The position numbers and the translations under genes were made by a program. The notes under the pieces were generated by a model that saw nothing but the letters and a program-made list of their open reading frames with translations, did no database searches and was not told the origin of the DNA. This document shows positions 40,502-49,494 of a stretch of 53,120 nucleotides of DNA, one piece after another. The stretch comes from JADGNF01 sp964582085 (GTDB lineage: Archaea > Thermoproteota > Bathyarchaeia > Bathyarchaeales > Bathycorpusculaceae): positions 1 to 53,120 of the forward strand of contig CAZOPV010000024.1 of the NCBI GenBank assembly GCA_964582085.1, written 5' to 3'. Positions within the stretch are counted from its first letter, which is position 1; each line of letters starts with the position of its first letter.

Positions 40502-42970
40502 ATGAAAATCTTCAAAAAACAGGTTCTCACAGCAGCCGCTTTAATTCTGCTATTGAGTATGGCAACGTTAGCAAGCATTGCAACGGTGAGAGCTCTGGAT
40601 ATACCATCGTTTGCTTTTCTGACGGTTTTGCCTAATCCGGTGGGCGTCAACGAACAAGTCTATGTTTCTATGTTTCTCAGTGATCCACCACCAACAGCTG
40701 CAGGAGCACAAGGAGACAGATGGCAGGGATATAGGGTAACCATAACGAAACCCGACGGGACAACTGAAGAAAAAGGACCCTATACATCTGACGCGGTTTC
40801 AGGTGCAGGTTTTTCGTACACACCAACAATGGTAGGCACATACAAATTCCAATTCCACTTCCCAGGACAACGCATTGTAGGTGAAATCCCAAGTTTATTC
40901 GGAGGCCCAGGTACGCCCATCGACAACAATTATCTACCAGCTGACAGCCGAGTTGTCGAACTAGTAGTAACGGCGACACCCTCACCAAAATGGCCTGAAG
41001 TGCCCGTTCCAACTTATTGGCAGAGACCACTATACGGCGAGAACAGGGAGTTAGCGTCGCTTGGAAGTAACTGGCTTATGCCCGCGTTTGCTCCTGGCCC
41101 AATCACGGGAGGCGCAGGCATGGCACGCGCTTTTGACTGGGGATCAGCATATGCTCCCTACAACAAGGCCCCCAACACCGCACATATTCTATGGACCAAA
41201 CCAATGACTTTTGGAGGCTTAGTTGGAAATGAAATGCCCAGCGTAACCTATTACACGGGACTCTCATATGAGCAGATGTTCAAGCCACCGGTGATCATAA
41301 ACGGTTACCTCTACTATAACCTGCACAAAAGCACCTATGGCTATGCGCCTTTTGAGCGCCCAGGCTTTGTGTGTGTGGACCTTGCAACAGGCCAAGAAGT
41401 CTACCGTAACATGGAGGCGTGGATAGACTTTGGACAAATCTATGACTATGAGTCACCTAACCAGCACGGTGCTTTCGGCTACCTCTGGATGATAAACGGC
41501 ACTAAAGGAACTATGATGGATGCGTTCACAGGTGAAGCTATATTAGACGTCATCAATATGCCCTCTGCAGGCGGCATGTTTGGCTCCTTTATGAAGATGA
41601 GTCCTGTTGGAGAACTCTGGATCTACGTGCTTGACCCTGTATCTAATACACTTGCTCGCTGGAACTCATACAAAGCCATTGGACCCTACTTGCCAATGGG
41701 TTCAGAGGCCTGGCAGTGGAGACCCTACACCAAAGGTGTTGTTGACGGCTCGAAAGGCTACGATTGGAATGTTTCAGTGGCATCTGCAAACATACCCGGC
41801 TTGTCAATTGCCCAAATTGGACCTGGGGATGTCATCTACGCTGGTGCAGGCGGAGGGTTCTTAGCGCCTTTTGGGAATGATAAGTGGGCAGCTTTTGATG
41901 CTAATACAGGTGCGCTGCTTTGGACTTCGACAATTCAGCGACCTGTGAGTGTCGTTGGTTCCAGCACGGGTCCAATAGGAGAAGGAGTCTACACTGAATA
42001 CACAAGACAAACAAAGCAGTGGAATGGTTACGACATAAGAACAGGGCAGCATCTTTGGACAACCGAGCCCTACGAGGATGACTGGGCAGTTTACGGCACA
42101 TATACAGGTCAGATGATTGCAGATGGCATGCTTATCCATGCTGGCTACGATGGCTACATCCATGCCTTTGACATAAGGACAGGCGTCAAACTCTGGGATT
42201 ACTATAGCGGCAACGCGGGATCTGAAACACCATATGGCACATACCCCTTCTACGGCGGTTTTGTCTTTGCTGACGGAAAAATCTTTGGGCACACAAGTGA
42301 GCACTCACCTAGCACGCCTATGTGGAGAGGCGAAAAACTGCATGTAGTACGCGCTAGTGACGGCGCAAGCCTGTGGAAGATAAGCGGATGGTTCCAGCAC
42401 CCAGCTGTTGCAGACGGTAAACTCTTATCGCTCAACGGCTACGACAACAAGATCTACTGCTTTGGCAAAGGGCCCAGCGCAACAACTGTTTCAGCGCCAC
42501 AAATCGCGGTGCCAGCAGGAACTCCAGTGCTGATAACAGGCACCGTAACGGATCAGTCACCTGGAGCTAAGGGCACACCTGCCGTTTCAGATGCTGACCA
42601 AGAGAAGTGGATGGAATACCTCTACATGCAGAAAGAATGCCCCGTGTCAGTCACCGGGGTACCTGTGAAGTTGACGGCTGTTGGTCCAGACGGCTCAAAG
42701 ATTGACATAGGTACAGTAACCAGCGACGGCAGCGGTTTATTCAAGAAGACATGGACGCCACCTGCGGAAGGCGAATACGTGATAACTGCGACGTTTGAAG
42801 GAACAGAATCCTATGGCAGCTCATATGCAACCACTGCAGTCGCAGTAACAGCGGCAACTACAACGGGAGCAGCAGAAGCAGGAGCAGCAGTGGACGTCTA
42901 CATAATAGTTGCAACCATCGTTATTCTGATAGCAATTGCCCTTGCAACTTTGATTCTGCGGAAAAAATAG
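40502..42970 (+). CDS. Secreted, membrane-anchored PQQ-type beta-propeller surface protein
   Basis: 822 residues. Signal peptide 1-30 (basic start, LTAAALILLLSMATLAS core, likely cut after VRA). An Ig-like domain follows (about 35-155). Then comes a PQQ/YVTN-like propeller (about 170-660) with repeated blades ending in W/Y-x-x-x or A-x-D-x-x-T-G (FDANTGALLW, YDIRTGQHLW, FDIRTGVKLW). A second Ig-like domain (about 665-785: GTVTDQSPGAK, KKTWTPPAEGEYVITATF) is followed by a C-terminal helix VYIIVATIVILIAIALATLI and a basic stop. Anchored outside the cell. A role in the cell envelope or polymer binding is inferred. The gene has a strong promoter and ribosome-binding site, suggesting high expression. 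Confidence 0.88.
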   Translation: MKIFKKQVLTAAALILLLSMATLASIATVRALDIPSFAFLTVLPNPVGVNEQVYVSMFLSDPPPTAAGAQGDRWQGYRVTITKPDGTTEEKGPYTSDAVSGAGFSYTPTMVGTYKFQFHFPGQRIVGEIPSLFGGPGTPIDNNYLPADSRVVELVVTATPSPKWPEVPVPTYWQRPLYGENRELASLGSNWLMPAFAPGPITGGAGMARAFDWGSAYAPYNKAPNTAHILWTKPMTFGGLVGNEMPSVTYYTGLSYEQMFKPPVIINGYLYYNLHKSTYGYAPFERPGFVCVDLATGQEVYRNMEAWIDFGQIYDYESPNQHGAFGYLWMINGTKGTMMDAFTGEAILDVINMPSAGGMFGSFMKMSPVGELWIYVLDPVSNTLARWNSYKAIGPYLPMGSEAWQWRPYTKGVVDGSKGYDWNVSVASANIPGLSIAQIGPGDVIYAGAGGGFLAPFGNDKWAAFDANTGALLWTSTIQRPVSVVGSSTGPIGEGVYTEYTRQTKQWNGYDIRTGQHLWTTEPYEDDWAVYGTYTGQMIADGMLIHAGYDGYIHAFDIRTGVKLWDYYSGNAGSETPYGTYPFYGGFVFADGKIFGHTSEHSPSTPMWRGEKLHVVRASDGASLWKISGWFQHPAVADGKLLSLNGYDNKIYCFGKGPSATTVSAPQIAVPAGTPVLITGTVTDQSPGAKGTPAVSDADQEKWMEYLYMQKECPVSVTGVPVKLTAVGPDGSKIDIGTVTSDGSGLFKKTWTPPAEGEYVITATFEGTESYGSSYATTAVAVTAATTTGAAEAGAAVDVYIIVATIVILIAIALATLILRKK

Positions 42971-42984
42971 CAAAATAAAAAATC

Positions 42985-43015
42985 ACCACACTCCCTTTCC
43001 TTTTTTATTTTTTCA
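42985..43015 (+). terminator. Pyrimidine/T-rich terminator after the surface-protein gene
   Basis: CCCTTTCCTTTTTTATTTTTTC at the end of the 63-bp convergent gap has two T6 runs in plus orientation, suited to archaeal termination. Confidence 0.5.
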
Positions 43016-43033
43016 AGACAGCTAATTCAGATT

Positions 43034-43654
43034 TTACAAAGAAAATTTGGCTTCAATCAGAAAGAGTGTTTCAAAAAAGGGCAAAGAGAGCTCTGTTGTA
43101 ATTTTAGTTGAAAGGGCCAGTTCAGAGAAACGTCTGTGAGTTTCTTCCACGTTAGATAGGGAAGACTGCATAAGCAAAATTCTTCCGTCCCGCTTCAGGT
43201 AACAAGGTGCCTGCAAAATAAAGCGGTCGATAACTTGTCTGCCTGTGGTGCCTCCTGCCCAAGCCCGTCCAAGCCAAAAGGCATTTTCGTTTTCCTCACT
43301 TGGCACATAAGGGGCGTTGAACAGAATAAGGTCGAATTTTGTGTTTTGTGTTAGGGCGGAAAACAAGTCGCTCTGCATAAAACTCATCTTGCCACTTACC
43401 TTGTTGAGGTTGGCATTATATTTAGCGCATCGAACTGCATGAGGGTTGATGTCAACTGCCACAACGTGGCATGCCTTTTTAGCTGCAATTATTCCGAGTA
43501 TGCCGCACCCTGTGCCCATGTCTAAGGCATGGGCGTTTTCTTGTGCTGTGAGGTTTTCTGCGAAGAGAAAAGAGTCCTCTGCGGGCTCATAAACTTCTGA
43601 ACACACTTCAAAAATATAATTTTGAAAGAGAAGTCTTTTAATTTGCGAGGGCAT
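43034..43654 (-). CDS. HemK/Mtq2-type protein-glutamine methyltransferase
   Basis: 206 residues. VYEPAEDSFLFAENL (family start), SAM motif I DMGTGCGILGIIAA, and catalytic motif FNAPYVPSEE. Archaeal/eukaryotic Mtq2 methylates the GGQ glutamine of the release factor. The catalytic motif is usually N-P-P-Y; here it is N-A-P-Y, which keeps the Asn and Tyr. Overlaps the RsmA gene by 17 bp. Confidence 0.88.
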   Translation of the reverse strand: MPSQIKRLLFQNYIFEVCSEVYEPAEDSFLFAENLTAQENAHALDMGTGCGILGIIAAKKACHVVAVDINPHAVRCAKYNANLNKVSGKMSFMQSDLFSALTQNTKFDLILFNAPYVPSEENENAFWLGRAWAGGTTGRQVIDRFILQAPCYLKRDGRILLMQSSLSNVEETHRRFSELALSTKITTELSLPFFETLFLIEAKFSL

Positions 43655-44399
43655 TGGCTATGGCCTCAAAGTTTTCAGGGGACAAATCGCGTACACGTTT
43701 TTCATGCAGAGGAATAGAGCAAGCAATTTTTTCGGCGACGGATTTATCGAGTTTGCGTTCAGTTCTAAGGAAAGGCGCCAAGGCGTTTGCAAGTTTCTTG
43801 TTTCGCTGCGTGAACAGCCACCGCACTAGACGTCTGAAGAAGGCTTCGTCGTTAACTTTTAAGGGCAGAGCTAGCCACGGCTTCAAACGTACTACCGTCG
43901 AGTCAACCTCGGGTTGAGGATGAAACATCCACTTTGGTATGTTATCTAAAAGGTCAATTTTTGCTCTGTAGCGGGCTACGACGCTGAGCCAACTGTAACT
44001 TTCGTCGCCAACGTTGGCCCCAAGTCGAAGGGCGAATTCTTTTTGCAGTATCAAAAGGGTGCATTCAGGCGCTCGGTCAAGCAACCACAGGACAAAGGCT
44101 GAGGAGAGGTAATATGGAGGAATAGATATGACTTTGTTGAATTTTGGAACAGCTACTTTGAGTACGTCGCCTTCAATTAGGGTAACGTTGCTTATGGTTT
44201 GGGTTTGTTGCCGCAGAACTCCCGCGATTTTTGGGTCTTTTTCAACAGCAATGACTTGCCGACATTTGGTTGCAAGGAAACGAGTCAAGAATCCAAAGCC
44301 GGCGCCAGCATCTAACACCACGTCTGTCTCAGTTAACGAAGCGTACGCTGCTAATTTTGGGTAAACCGAGGGGGCCACCAGAAAATTCTGCCCCAGCAA
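43638..44399 (-). CDS. rsmA: 16S rRNA dimethyladenosine transferase (RsmA/KsgA/Dim1)
   Basis: 253 residues from TTG 44399. LGQNFLVAP (motif X), DAGAGFGFLTRFLA (motif I), VEKD, EGDVLKV and SIPPYYLSS (the N-I/L-P-Y equivalent). It dimethylates two adenines near the 3' end of 16S rRNA. The TTG start removes the residues that normally precede LGQNF. In frame upstream the sequence THRISPNKLLGQNF continues, with no ATG/GTG/TTG. CTG or ATT near 44445-44450, just after an AGAGGGAG site, may be the true start. Confidence 0.92.
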   Translation of the reverse strand: MLGQNFLVAPSVYPKLAAYASLTETDVVLDAGAGFGFLTRFLATKCRQVIAVEKDPKIAGVLRQQTQTISNVTLIEGDVLKVAVPKFNKVISIPPYYLSSAFVLWLLDRAPECTLLILQKEFALRLGANVGDESYSWLSVVARYRAKIDLLDNIPKWMFHPQPEVDSTVVRLKPWLALPLKVNDEAFFRRLVRWLFTQRNKKLANALAPFLRTERKLDKSVAEKIACSIPLHEKRVRDLSPENFEAIANALAN

Positions 44400-44480
44400 C
44401 TTGTTTGGGGATATACGATGTGTGCGGAGCAGAAACTTAGTTTCTTGAAGAATCAGAGCTCCCTCTGGAAAAGTGTGGAG

Positions 44481-45047
44481 TTAATGAGAACGTGTGAACA
44501 GGCGGTACTTGCTTTCGCCTTCAAGTTCCTCCAGAACTCGTTTTGTAATCAGCTTTACTGGACTGGGCAGTTCTGTCCGCTTCATAATGTCTTCGTAACT
44601 TGAGAAGGGTTTACGGTCGCGTTCGTTGAGGACTTGCCACATGTATTTTTTGCCGATTCCTGGAATTAACTCTAATGCATGCATACGTGGAGTTATCGCT
44701 CTGGCAGTGTTAAAAAAATTTACAAACCATTGCTCGCGGTTAGCCACAATTTTGCTTATGGTCGGGGGGAGTTCCGCTTTTGCCGTTGCTGTCAACTCTT
44801 CAAAGCCTATTCTGCCAATTATGTAGGTCACTTCTTCGCGTGCGTCTTTGCCTACGTATACACGGTCTGAAGGTTTTAGTGCTAAGCCTTCCTTAACAAG
44901 TGCTTCTAGGAGGGTGAAGAATTCTTCCCCTATACATTGTATCAATGCACCCGCTCGGTAACCGGCGCGCCCAGTTGGTCTGGAGCCTGGTCGACCGTGT
45001 TCTAGAAAATCCAGTACGTAAGCGTACTCTTCGTATTGCTTCTCCAT
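44481..45047 (-). CDS. DUF655 family protein (nucleic-acid binding, helix-hairpin-helix)
   Basis: 188 residues from ATG 45047. It has YAYVLDFLEHGRPG, an S1-like strand set (DRVYVGKDAREEVTYIIGRI), and a helix-hairpin-helix (HALELIPGIGKKYMWQVLNE) at about 130-150. Universal in archaea, always beside Rpo4/L21e and RsmA. The function is unknown; rRNA or DNA binding is expected from the domains. Confidence 0.9.
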   Translation of the reverse strand: MEKQYEEYAYVLDFLEHGRPGSRPTGRAGYRAGALIQCIGEEFFTLLEALVKEGLALKPSDRVYVGKDAREEVTYIIGRIGFEELTATAKAELPPTISKIVANREQWFVNFFNTARAITPRMHALELIPGIGKKYMWQVLNERDRKPFSSYEDIMKRTELPSPVKLITKRVLEELEGESKYRLFTRSH

Positions 45048-45105
45048 TAGCAGCAACCCCTTTATTCTATCGTCGTTACAGTTTAAAAAGACTTGGATAG
45101 TTTTT

Positions 45106-45444
45106 CTATTTCAAGCTTCGCTTTTCGTTTAAAAGTTCAACTATAGCCGCTAATTTAGAGAAGTCAATGATTTTTCTGCCCGCTGTAAGAAAAACCCGCA
45201 GTTCCTCAACGCTTTCGGGCATACAGTTGATTATCTGAATCGCTTCGTTTTCATCTAAACCGTATTCGTTGACGAGTTTTGTTAAGAGAGTTTCAGCGTC
45301 TGCAGCGTCTGCTTTGGTAAACTTTGCCACGTAGTCAAAGGTTCGCCTTTGGAACTGATCCATGTTCTCTTCTCCTATGGCATCTAGGATTTTTTTGACT
45401 TGTGGCAGGGATAGTTTGCTTTCGCTTACTTCTCTCTCACTCAT
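45106..45444 (-). CDS. rpo4: RNA polymerase subunit Rpo4 (RpoF)
   Basis: 112 residues. LPQVKKILDAIGEE, QRRTFDYVAKFTKADAADAE and the HRDC-like end (INCMPESVEELRVFL) match archaeal Rpo4, partner of Rpo7 in the polymerase stalk. 2 bp after L21e. Confidence 0.93.
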   Translation of the reverse strand: MSEREVSESKLSLPQVKKILDAIGEENMDQFQRRTFDYVAKFTKADAADAETLLTKLVNEYGLDENEAIQIINCMPESVEELRVFLTAGRKIIDFSKLAAIVELLNEKRSLK

Positions 45445-45446
45445 TT

Positions 45447-45743
45447 CTAATTACCTTTGTATGGTTCTAAATGTTCTGGCCTGACAATTATTTCACGGAC
45501 GGAGTTGCCCTGAGCTACCCGCACTACATAACTGCGACCTCTTTTCTCGACGACTTCGCCGATTTTTCCGTGGTAACGCCTGTGGGGTAACGCCTTCTGC
45601 TGGCTAGAGTCTATTTTTATTATTACGCTTGAACCTAGCGCGTGCTCAGTTAAGAACTTTGTCAGTTTAGGTTTGCCCTTTGCACGGGGCGCTTTTTTCA
45701 TAAGGCTACGTGTTCCAGCGCAGTATCCTTTTGATGGTTTCAT
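45447..45743 (-). CDS. rpl21e: Ribosomal protein L21e
   Basis: 98 residues: MKPSKGYCAGTRSLM, ALGSSVIIKIDSSQQKALPH, RRYHGKIGEVVEKRGRSYVV. Archaeal/eukaryotic large-subunit protein, in its usual place between Pus10 and Rpo4. Confidence 0.96.
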   Translation of the reverse strand: MKPSKGYCAGTRSLMKKAPRAKGKPKLTKFLTEHALGSSVIIKIDSSQQKALPHRRYHGKIGEVVEKRGRSYVVRVAQGNSVREIIVRPEHLEPYKGN

Positions 45744-45750
45744 TCATTTA

Positions 45751-47088
45751 TCACCTAACAGGGTCTTCCATAATAATGTTTAGAACGTCAAGTTTGAGAG
45801 TCTTCGCTTCGTTTTTGAGTAACTCGGAAACACTGGGTGTTGTCCTTCCTTCATCACCAGACACCAATTCTTTGACGTAGAGGCCCCCTTGGCAACGTAC
45901 TTGCATTTCAGCCTCTTTAGGTGACACCTTCTTAACTTTGACCTTATATATGTACCTTTCCCGAACTAAATCGGCTCGGCGATGTACAACACGTAACGGT
46001 GTTTGCTGCTTAATTAAAGCGCCACTTAGTTTTTCTTCGAGAATGCAGAGATCTTGTTCTGAGATTTCTTTTTCGAATTCTACTAGTACGCGGTATTCTT
46101 TTTGTGCCGACTCCGATTTCTTGATTTTTCGCACCACATCTCGATTACTGAAGCGTAGTCGGGAGATTTTGACTTTGCCTGCTGCAATATGGTTTATGGT
46201 GTTTTCAAGGTTTTTGAGGTTTAAGAGTCTTTTTCTGGGTTTTGAAATTTCCACGACGAAAGGTCTGCCTGTGCCGAGCATGCGTGCATCTATGTCTTCT
46301 CTGCCTGAGGCGTGAAATGAGGTTTTTTCTCCTTCTGCCGCTTCCAAGAGGGGTTGAGAAATGAGTTCTTCAACAGACTCAGGATAAAGTTTGCCTGTGC
46401 CGCCGCATTTTTGGCAACCTCTACCTCGGCAGGTGGGGCAAAACCATTTGGACTGGGGAATATCTCTGACAAGTTTTTGGTATCGTCCTGCCACGAAGAG
46501 GGGGTTAATTTGCAGTTTGATTTGTGAGGTAAAGGGGTTCACTATGACCATTATGTCGGGTTTTCTGAACTCAGCGGTTTTGCCTGTTTGAGCTTCCAGT
46601 GTTTTACCTATTAATCGTCCAAATTCGTGTTTAATACTTTCGCTGTAGCCCAAATCAAAAGTTGCTTTGAATTCGTCTTCCCGCTCCACCACAGTTACAG
46701 GAAGCTCGATGCCTACTAGGAAGTTTTCATATTCGTATGGTGCAAGTTTTTCCAGAATTTTTTGGGTTAGAGACTTCAGGTCAGCGAAAGCTCCCTCGCA
46801 GAGGAAACAAGTTGCTGAGTGTTTAGGAACCCGTTTTTTTAGGTGTTTTAGGGTGTCTTGGGCTTCGCTGAAGAAACCGTTAGTCGCAAGAACCTTGAGT
46901 TTTTTGAAGCCTTCAGAGTTTTTATCCTGTGTGGCAGTGCTGAATTGAAGGGTTAAGGCAAGTTTGAGGGCTTGCCCACGGGTTCTGTTTTCGATGCCGT
47001 AGCCAAGTAGCGCAAACTGTCTTCCAAGACAGTTGTCGCAGAGGGGGTACTTTTCAAGTAAGGTGTGTGCTTTTTCTAAAACGTCCAT
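45751..47088 (-). CDS. pus10: tRNA pseudouridine synthase Pus10 (positions 54/55)
   Basis: 445 residues. N-terminal zinc knuckles (CDNCLGRQF, CFLCEG) and a THUMP-like domain. A further Cys-rich insert (CPTCRGRGCQKCGGTG) follows. The catalytic loop GREDIDARMLGTGRPFVVEI contains the active-site Asp. It makes pseudouridine 54 and 55 in the T-loop of archaeal tRNA. Part of the SRP54-L21e operon. Confidence 0.93.
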   Translation of the reverse strand: MDVLEKAHTLLEKYPLCDNCLGRQFALLGYGIENRTRGQALKLALTLQFSTATQDKNSEGFKKLKVLATNGFFSEAQDTLKHLKKRVPKHSATCFLCEGAFADLKSLTQKILEKLAPYEYENFLVGIELPVTVVEREDEFKATFDLGYSESIKHEFGRLIGKTLEAQTGKTAEFRKPDIMVIVNPFTSQIKLQINPLFVAGRYQKLVRDIPQSKWFCPTCRGRGCQKCGGTGKLYPESVEELISQPLLEAAEGEKTSFHASGREDIDARMLGTGRPFVVEISKPRKRLLNLKNLENTINHIAAGKVKISRLRFSNRDVVRKIKKSESAQKEYRVLVEFEKEISEQDLCILEEKLSGALIKQQTPLRVVHRRADLVRERYIYKVKVKKVSPKEAEMQVRCQGGLYVKELVSGDEGRTTPSVSELLKNEAKTLKLDVLNIIMEDPVR

Positions 47089-47097
47089 TGCCAGTGC

Positions 47098-48447
47098 CTA
47101 CTTGAAGTCTGTTGGGAAACTTTGTCTGCCCATGTTGCCCATGAAAGGTAGTTTGCCTTTTTTGCGTTTCATCATCTTTAGCATTCGGCGCATCATAACG
47201 TACTGTTTTAGCAGTTCTTTAACGTCCTTTTCGCTGGTGCCTGAACCTCGTGCTACGCGTCGAGCTCGTGAAGCGTTGATGATTTTTGGGTTTTCTTTTT
47301 CTTCTGGACACATGGATTGAATTATGACGCGCCACTTTTCAAGGCGGTCTTCAGCTAGGTTTAGCATGTCGTCGGGTATTCCTCGGCTCATACCGGGCAA
47401 CATCTGGAGAACTTTTTTGAATGGCCCCATACCTTTTACGGCTTCAAACTGCTCGTACATGTCGGTTAAGGTGAAATTGCCGCTGAGTATGGCTTTGGCT
47501 TTCTTTTCGGGAACCTTGATTTCTGCTTCGTGGACTTTTTCCAGCAAAGTTTCTAAGTCACCCATGCCTAGGAGGCGCCCTACAAAGCGGGAGGGAACAA
47601 ACTGTTCGATGTCTTCAACTTTTTCGCCTGTGCCTATGAATTTTATTGGGGCGCCTGTGGCTGCTACTGCTGAGAGGGCGCCTCCGCCTCTTGCGGAACC
47701 GTCGAGTTTGGTAACTATGATGGAGCCTATGGGAGTGGCTTCGTGGAAGGTTTTGGCTTGGATGAGGGCTTGCTGTCCAATTGTGCCGTCGATTACCATC
47801 ATGACTTCGTTGGGTTTGATTCTTTGTTCGAGGTCTTTCATTTCTTTGATGAGTTCATGTTCTTCTTTGTGGCGTCCTGAGGTGTCTATAATGATTATGT
47901 CTTTGTCTGGAAACTGTTTCAGCCCTTCAGAGACCACTTTGGCGGGGTCTTTCGCTTTTGGATCGCCGTAGATGGGAACGTTGATGCGAGCTGCTAACTG
48001 TTGAAGTTGAGCGTAAGCGCCAGGCCTGAAAGTGTCTGCGCAAATCAAGGCAGGTTTGAGCCCACGTTTCTGCAGGTATCGGGCGAGTTTAGCGGCGTGG
48101 GTGGTTTTGCCTGAGCCCTGTATGCCTACTAGCATGAGTATGAATTTTTTTCCTGGTTCTACTTTGAGGGGGACGTTTTTTTCGCCTACGAAACGGGTGA
48201 GTTCCTCGTAGACGACTTTAATGACGTGTTCACGTCTTGAAATGCCCGGTGGGACTTTTTCTTTTATTGCGCGTTCTTCGATGCGTTTGGAGATGTCTAA
48301 AACCAGTTGGACGTTAACGTCTGCTTGGAGCAGTGCTCTTTGGATGTCTCGTACAAGTTCCTTTACCGTGGCTTCATCTACCACGGATGATCTGAAAACT
48401 TTTTTTATGGCATCGTAGAGGGAGGAACCTAACCGGTCTATAGACAT
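47098..48447 (-). CDS. srp54: Signal recognition particle 54 kDa protein (SRP54)
   Basis: 449 residues from ATG 48447; the frame is open for 31 more codons, but the promoter lies there. N domain (RLGSSLYDAIKKVF), G domain with GIQGSGKTTHAAKLARY, DTSGRHKEE and TKLDGSARGGG, and M domain with a Met-rich end (MMRRMLKMMKRK). It binds 7S RNA and signal sequences and targets ribosomes to the membrane. First gene of the operon. Confidence 0.96.
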   Translation of the reverse strand: MSIDRLGSSLYDAIKKVFRSSVVDEATVKELVRDIQRALLQADVNVQLVLDISKRIEERAIKEKVPPGISRREHVIKVVYEELTRFVGEKNVPLKVEPGKKFILMLVGIQGSGKTTHAAKLARYLQKRGLKPALICADTFRPGAYAQLQQLAARINVPIYGDPKAKDPAKVVSEGLKQFPDKDIIIIDTSGRHKEEHELIKEMKDLEQRIKPNEVMMVIDGTIGQQALIQAKTFHEATPIGSIIVTKLDGSARGGGALSAVAATGAPIKFIGTGEKVEDIEQFVPSRFVGRLLGMGDLETLLEKVHEAEIKVPEKKAKAILSGNFTLTDMYEQFEAVKGMGPFKKVLQMLPGMSRGIPDDMLNLAEDRLEKWRVIIQSMCPEEKENPKIINASRARRVARGSGTSEKDVKELLKQYVMMRRMLKMMKRKKGKLPFMGNMGRQSFPTDFK

Positions 48448-48480
48448 CTGTGTCGCCAATCTATGAAGTCCTTGATAGGG

Positions 48481-48495
48481 TTTAAATATATATTG
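48481..48495 (-). promoter_or_regulatory. TATA box of the SRP54 operon
   Basis: On the minus strand CAATATATATTTAAA. Transcription would begin about 25 bp downstream, near 48458-48460, leaving a leader of only about 12 bases before ATG 48447. This supports the shorter SRP54 start. Confidence 0.6.
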
Positions 48496-48594
48496 TAGTG
48501 GTTCTGACGTTTTACAGCTGCAGAGTTGAGCCGCGAACAAACCCCGCTACAAACATAGTAAAGTCAGAACGTTGAAGCCTCAGTTCCCCATAAA

Positions 48595-48735
48595 TTGAGT
48601 TTTCGTCATCAGTCAGACGGCTCTTCATGCATCATTGGCTCCATAGATATCAGTGCCGCAGAAGAAATAAACTTGCTCATGGAAAATCTTATCAACAAGT
48701 CACACTTACTCAAACACAAGGTGAAAGGTAGATGA
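48595..48735 (+). CDS. Possible tiny gene coupled to the following membrane protein
   Basis: 46 codons from TTG 48595 (the frame is open from about 48568). It reads LSFRHQSDGSSCIIGSIDIS then a helix AAEEINLLMENLINKSHLLK and a basic end. It ends in the ATGA shared with the next gene, which argues for translational coupling. No family is recognised; it may be a remnant. Confidence 0.4.
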   Translation: MSFRHQSDGSSCIIGSIDISAAEEINLLMENLINKSHLLKHKVKGR

Positions 48736-48944
48736 CCGCTGAACGGGCAATTCACGCAGCCATGTTTGTCTTGTTGCTTGTAGGTTTATGCTCTTTGAGC
48801 GGCTGGGTAAGCTACCGCTATGTCCAAAACGAATTGGTTCTCATGGTTTCAAGCGTCGCTTTAAGCTGGGGAATCATTCTGTTGGTGCTCTACTTAAGTT
48901 TCAGAAGGCTAGATTGGCGGTGGTGGAATAAATCCTCCGCTTAG
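48732..48944 (+). CDS. Small two-helix membrane protein, unknown
   Basis: 70 residues. Two hydrophobic helices (AAMFVLLLVGLCSLSGWVSY at about 9-28 and LVLMVSSVALSWGIILLVLY at about 35-54), then a basic, Trp-rich end (FRRLDWRWWNK). AAGGTGAAAGG just upstream is a good ribosome-binding site. It converges on aIF5A. Confidence 0.6.
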   Translation: MTAERAIHAAMFVLLLVGLCSLSGWVSYRYVQNELVLMVSSVALSWGIILLVLYLSFRRLDWRWWNKSSA

Positions 48945-49002
48945 CAAGGTGCCTAAGAACCTAGTGGATAGTAAAAGAGAAGTACGTCTTCTCGAAGGAA
49001 AA

Positions 49003-49395
49003 TTACTTTGTGCGGACTATTTTGACTTTTCCCAGTATCTTCCAGTACTCGACTTCTACGCCTGCGGCAAGTTTTGCTTTAAGATCCTCTTCTTCAGGAA
49101 AGGGCGCGTCCAAATACTCGTAGGTTTCTAGGTCCATGATTTGCACGCCGCTGGGGTTTACAGCGAAAACTTGGCCAGGTCGCTTGTCTATGATGGGAAC
49201 TTCAGCGTTAGCGTCAACAGGTTTCACAAATTGGCGTTTTTGTCCATCGAATACGCCTATGGCGACGATTCTGGCTTTGGCAGCGCCATGTTTGCCAGGT
49301 TTAGATTTGGTGACGTCCATTATGCGGCAAGGTTCGCCGTCAATCATCATGTAGCCGCCGACACGTAATTCTCCAACGCTCATTGGTTTGGTCAT
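49003..49395 (-). CDS. aif5A: Translation factor aIF5A
   Basis: 130 residues. Hypusine loop SKPGKHGAAKARI with the Lys to be modified, plus GYMMIDGEPCRIMDVTKSK and VPIIDKRPGQVFAV. It helps the ribosome through stalling peptides; the modification would require deoxyhypusine synthase, which is not in this window. Confidence 0.96.
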   Translation of the reverse strand: MTKPMSVGELRVGGYMMIDGEPCRIMDVTKSKPGKHGAAKARIVAIGVFDGQKRQFVKPVDANAEVPIIDKRPGQVFAVNPSGVQIMDLETYEYLDAPFPEEEDLKAKLAAGVEVEYWKILGKVKIVRTK

Positions 49396-49442
49396 ATTCT
49401 CACCAGATAGGGGTTAATTAGTTAGCAATTCTGAACAACATC

Positions 49443-49455
49443 CATATATAGATTA
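49443..49455 (-). promoter_or_regulatory. TATA box of aIF5A
   Basis: On the minus strand ATCTATATATGGA, about 48 bp before the ATG. A second AT-rich AGATATATGCT (49470-49480) lies closer to the recombinase stop. The recombinase of element E2 ends at 49495, so the element border must lie in about 49456-49500 if this promoter is native. Confidence 0.5.
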
Positions 49456-49494
49456 AGGTTTTACTGCCAGCATATATCTAGTTTGGAACCGTTT

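Noticed and set aside
47324..47971. Long plus-strand frame (215 codons) opposite SRP54
   Set aside because: Antisense of a certain gene; Ser/Met/Arg-rich shadow composition.
17939..49470. Shared TATATGCT..CAGT sequence just past both recombinase ends (about 17941-17955 and, minus strand, about 49464-49478) as an att core
   Set aside because: Similarity is short and interrupted and lies at different distances from the stops; could be chance.
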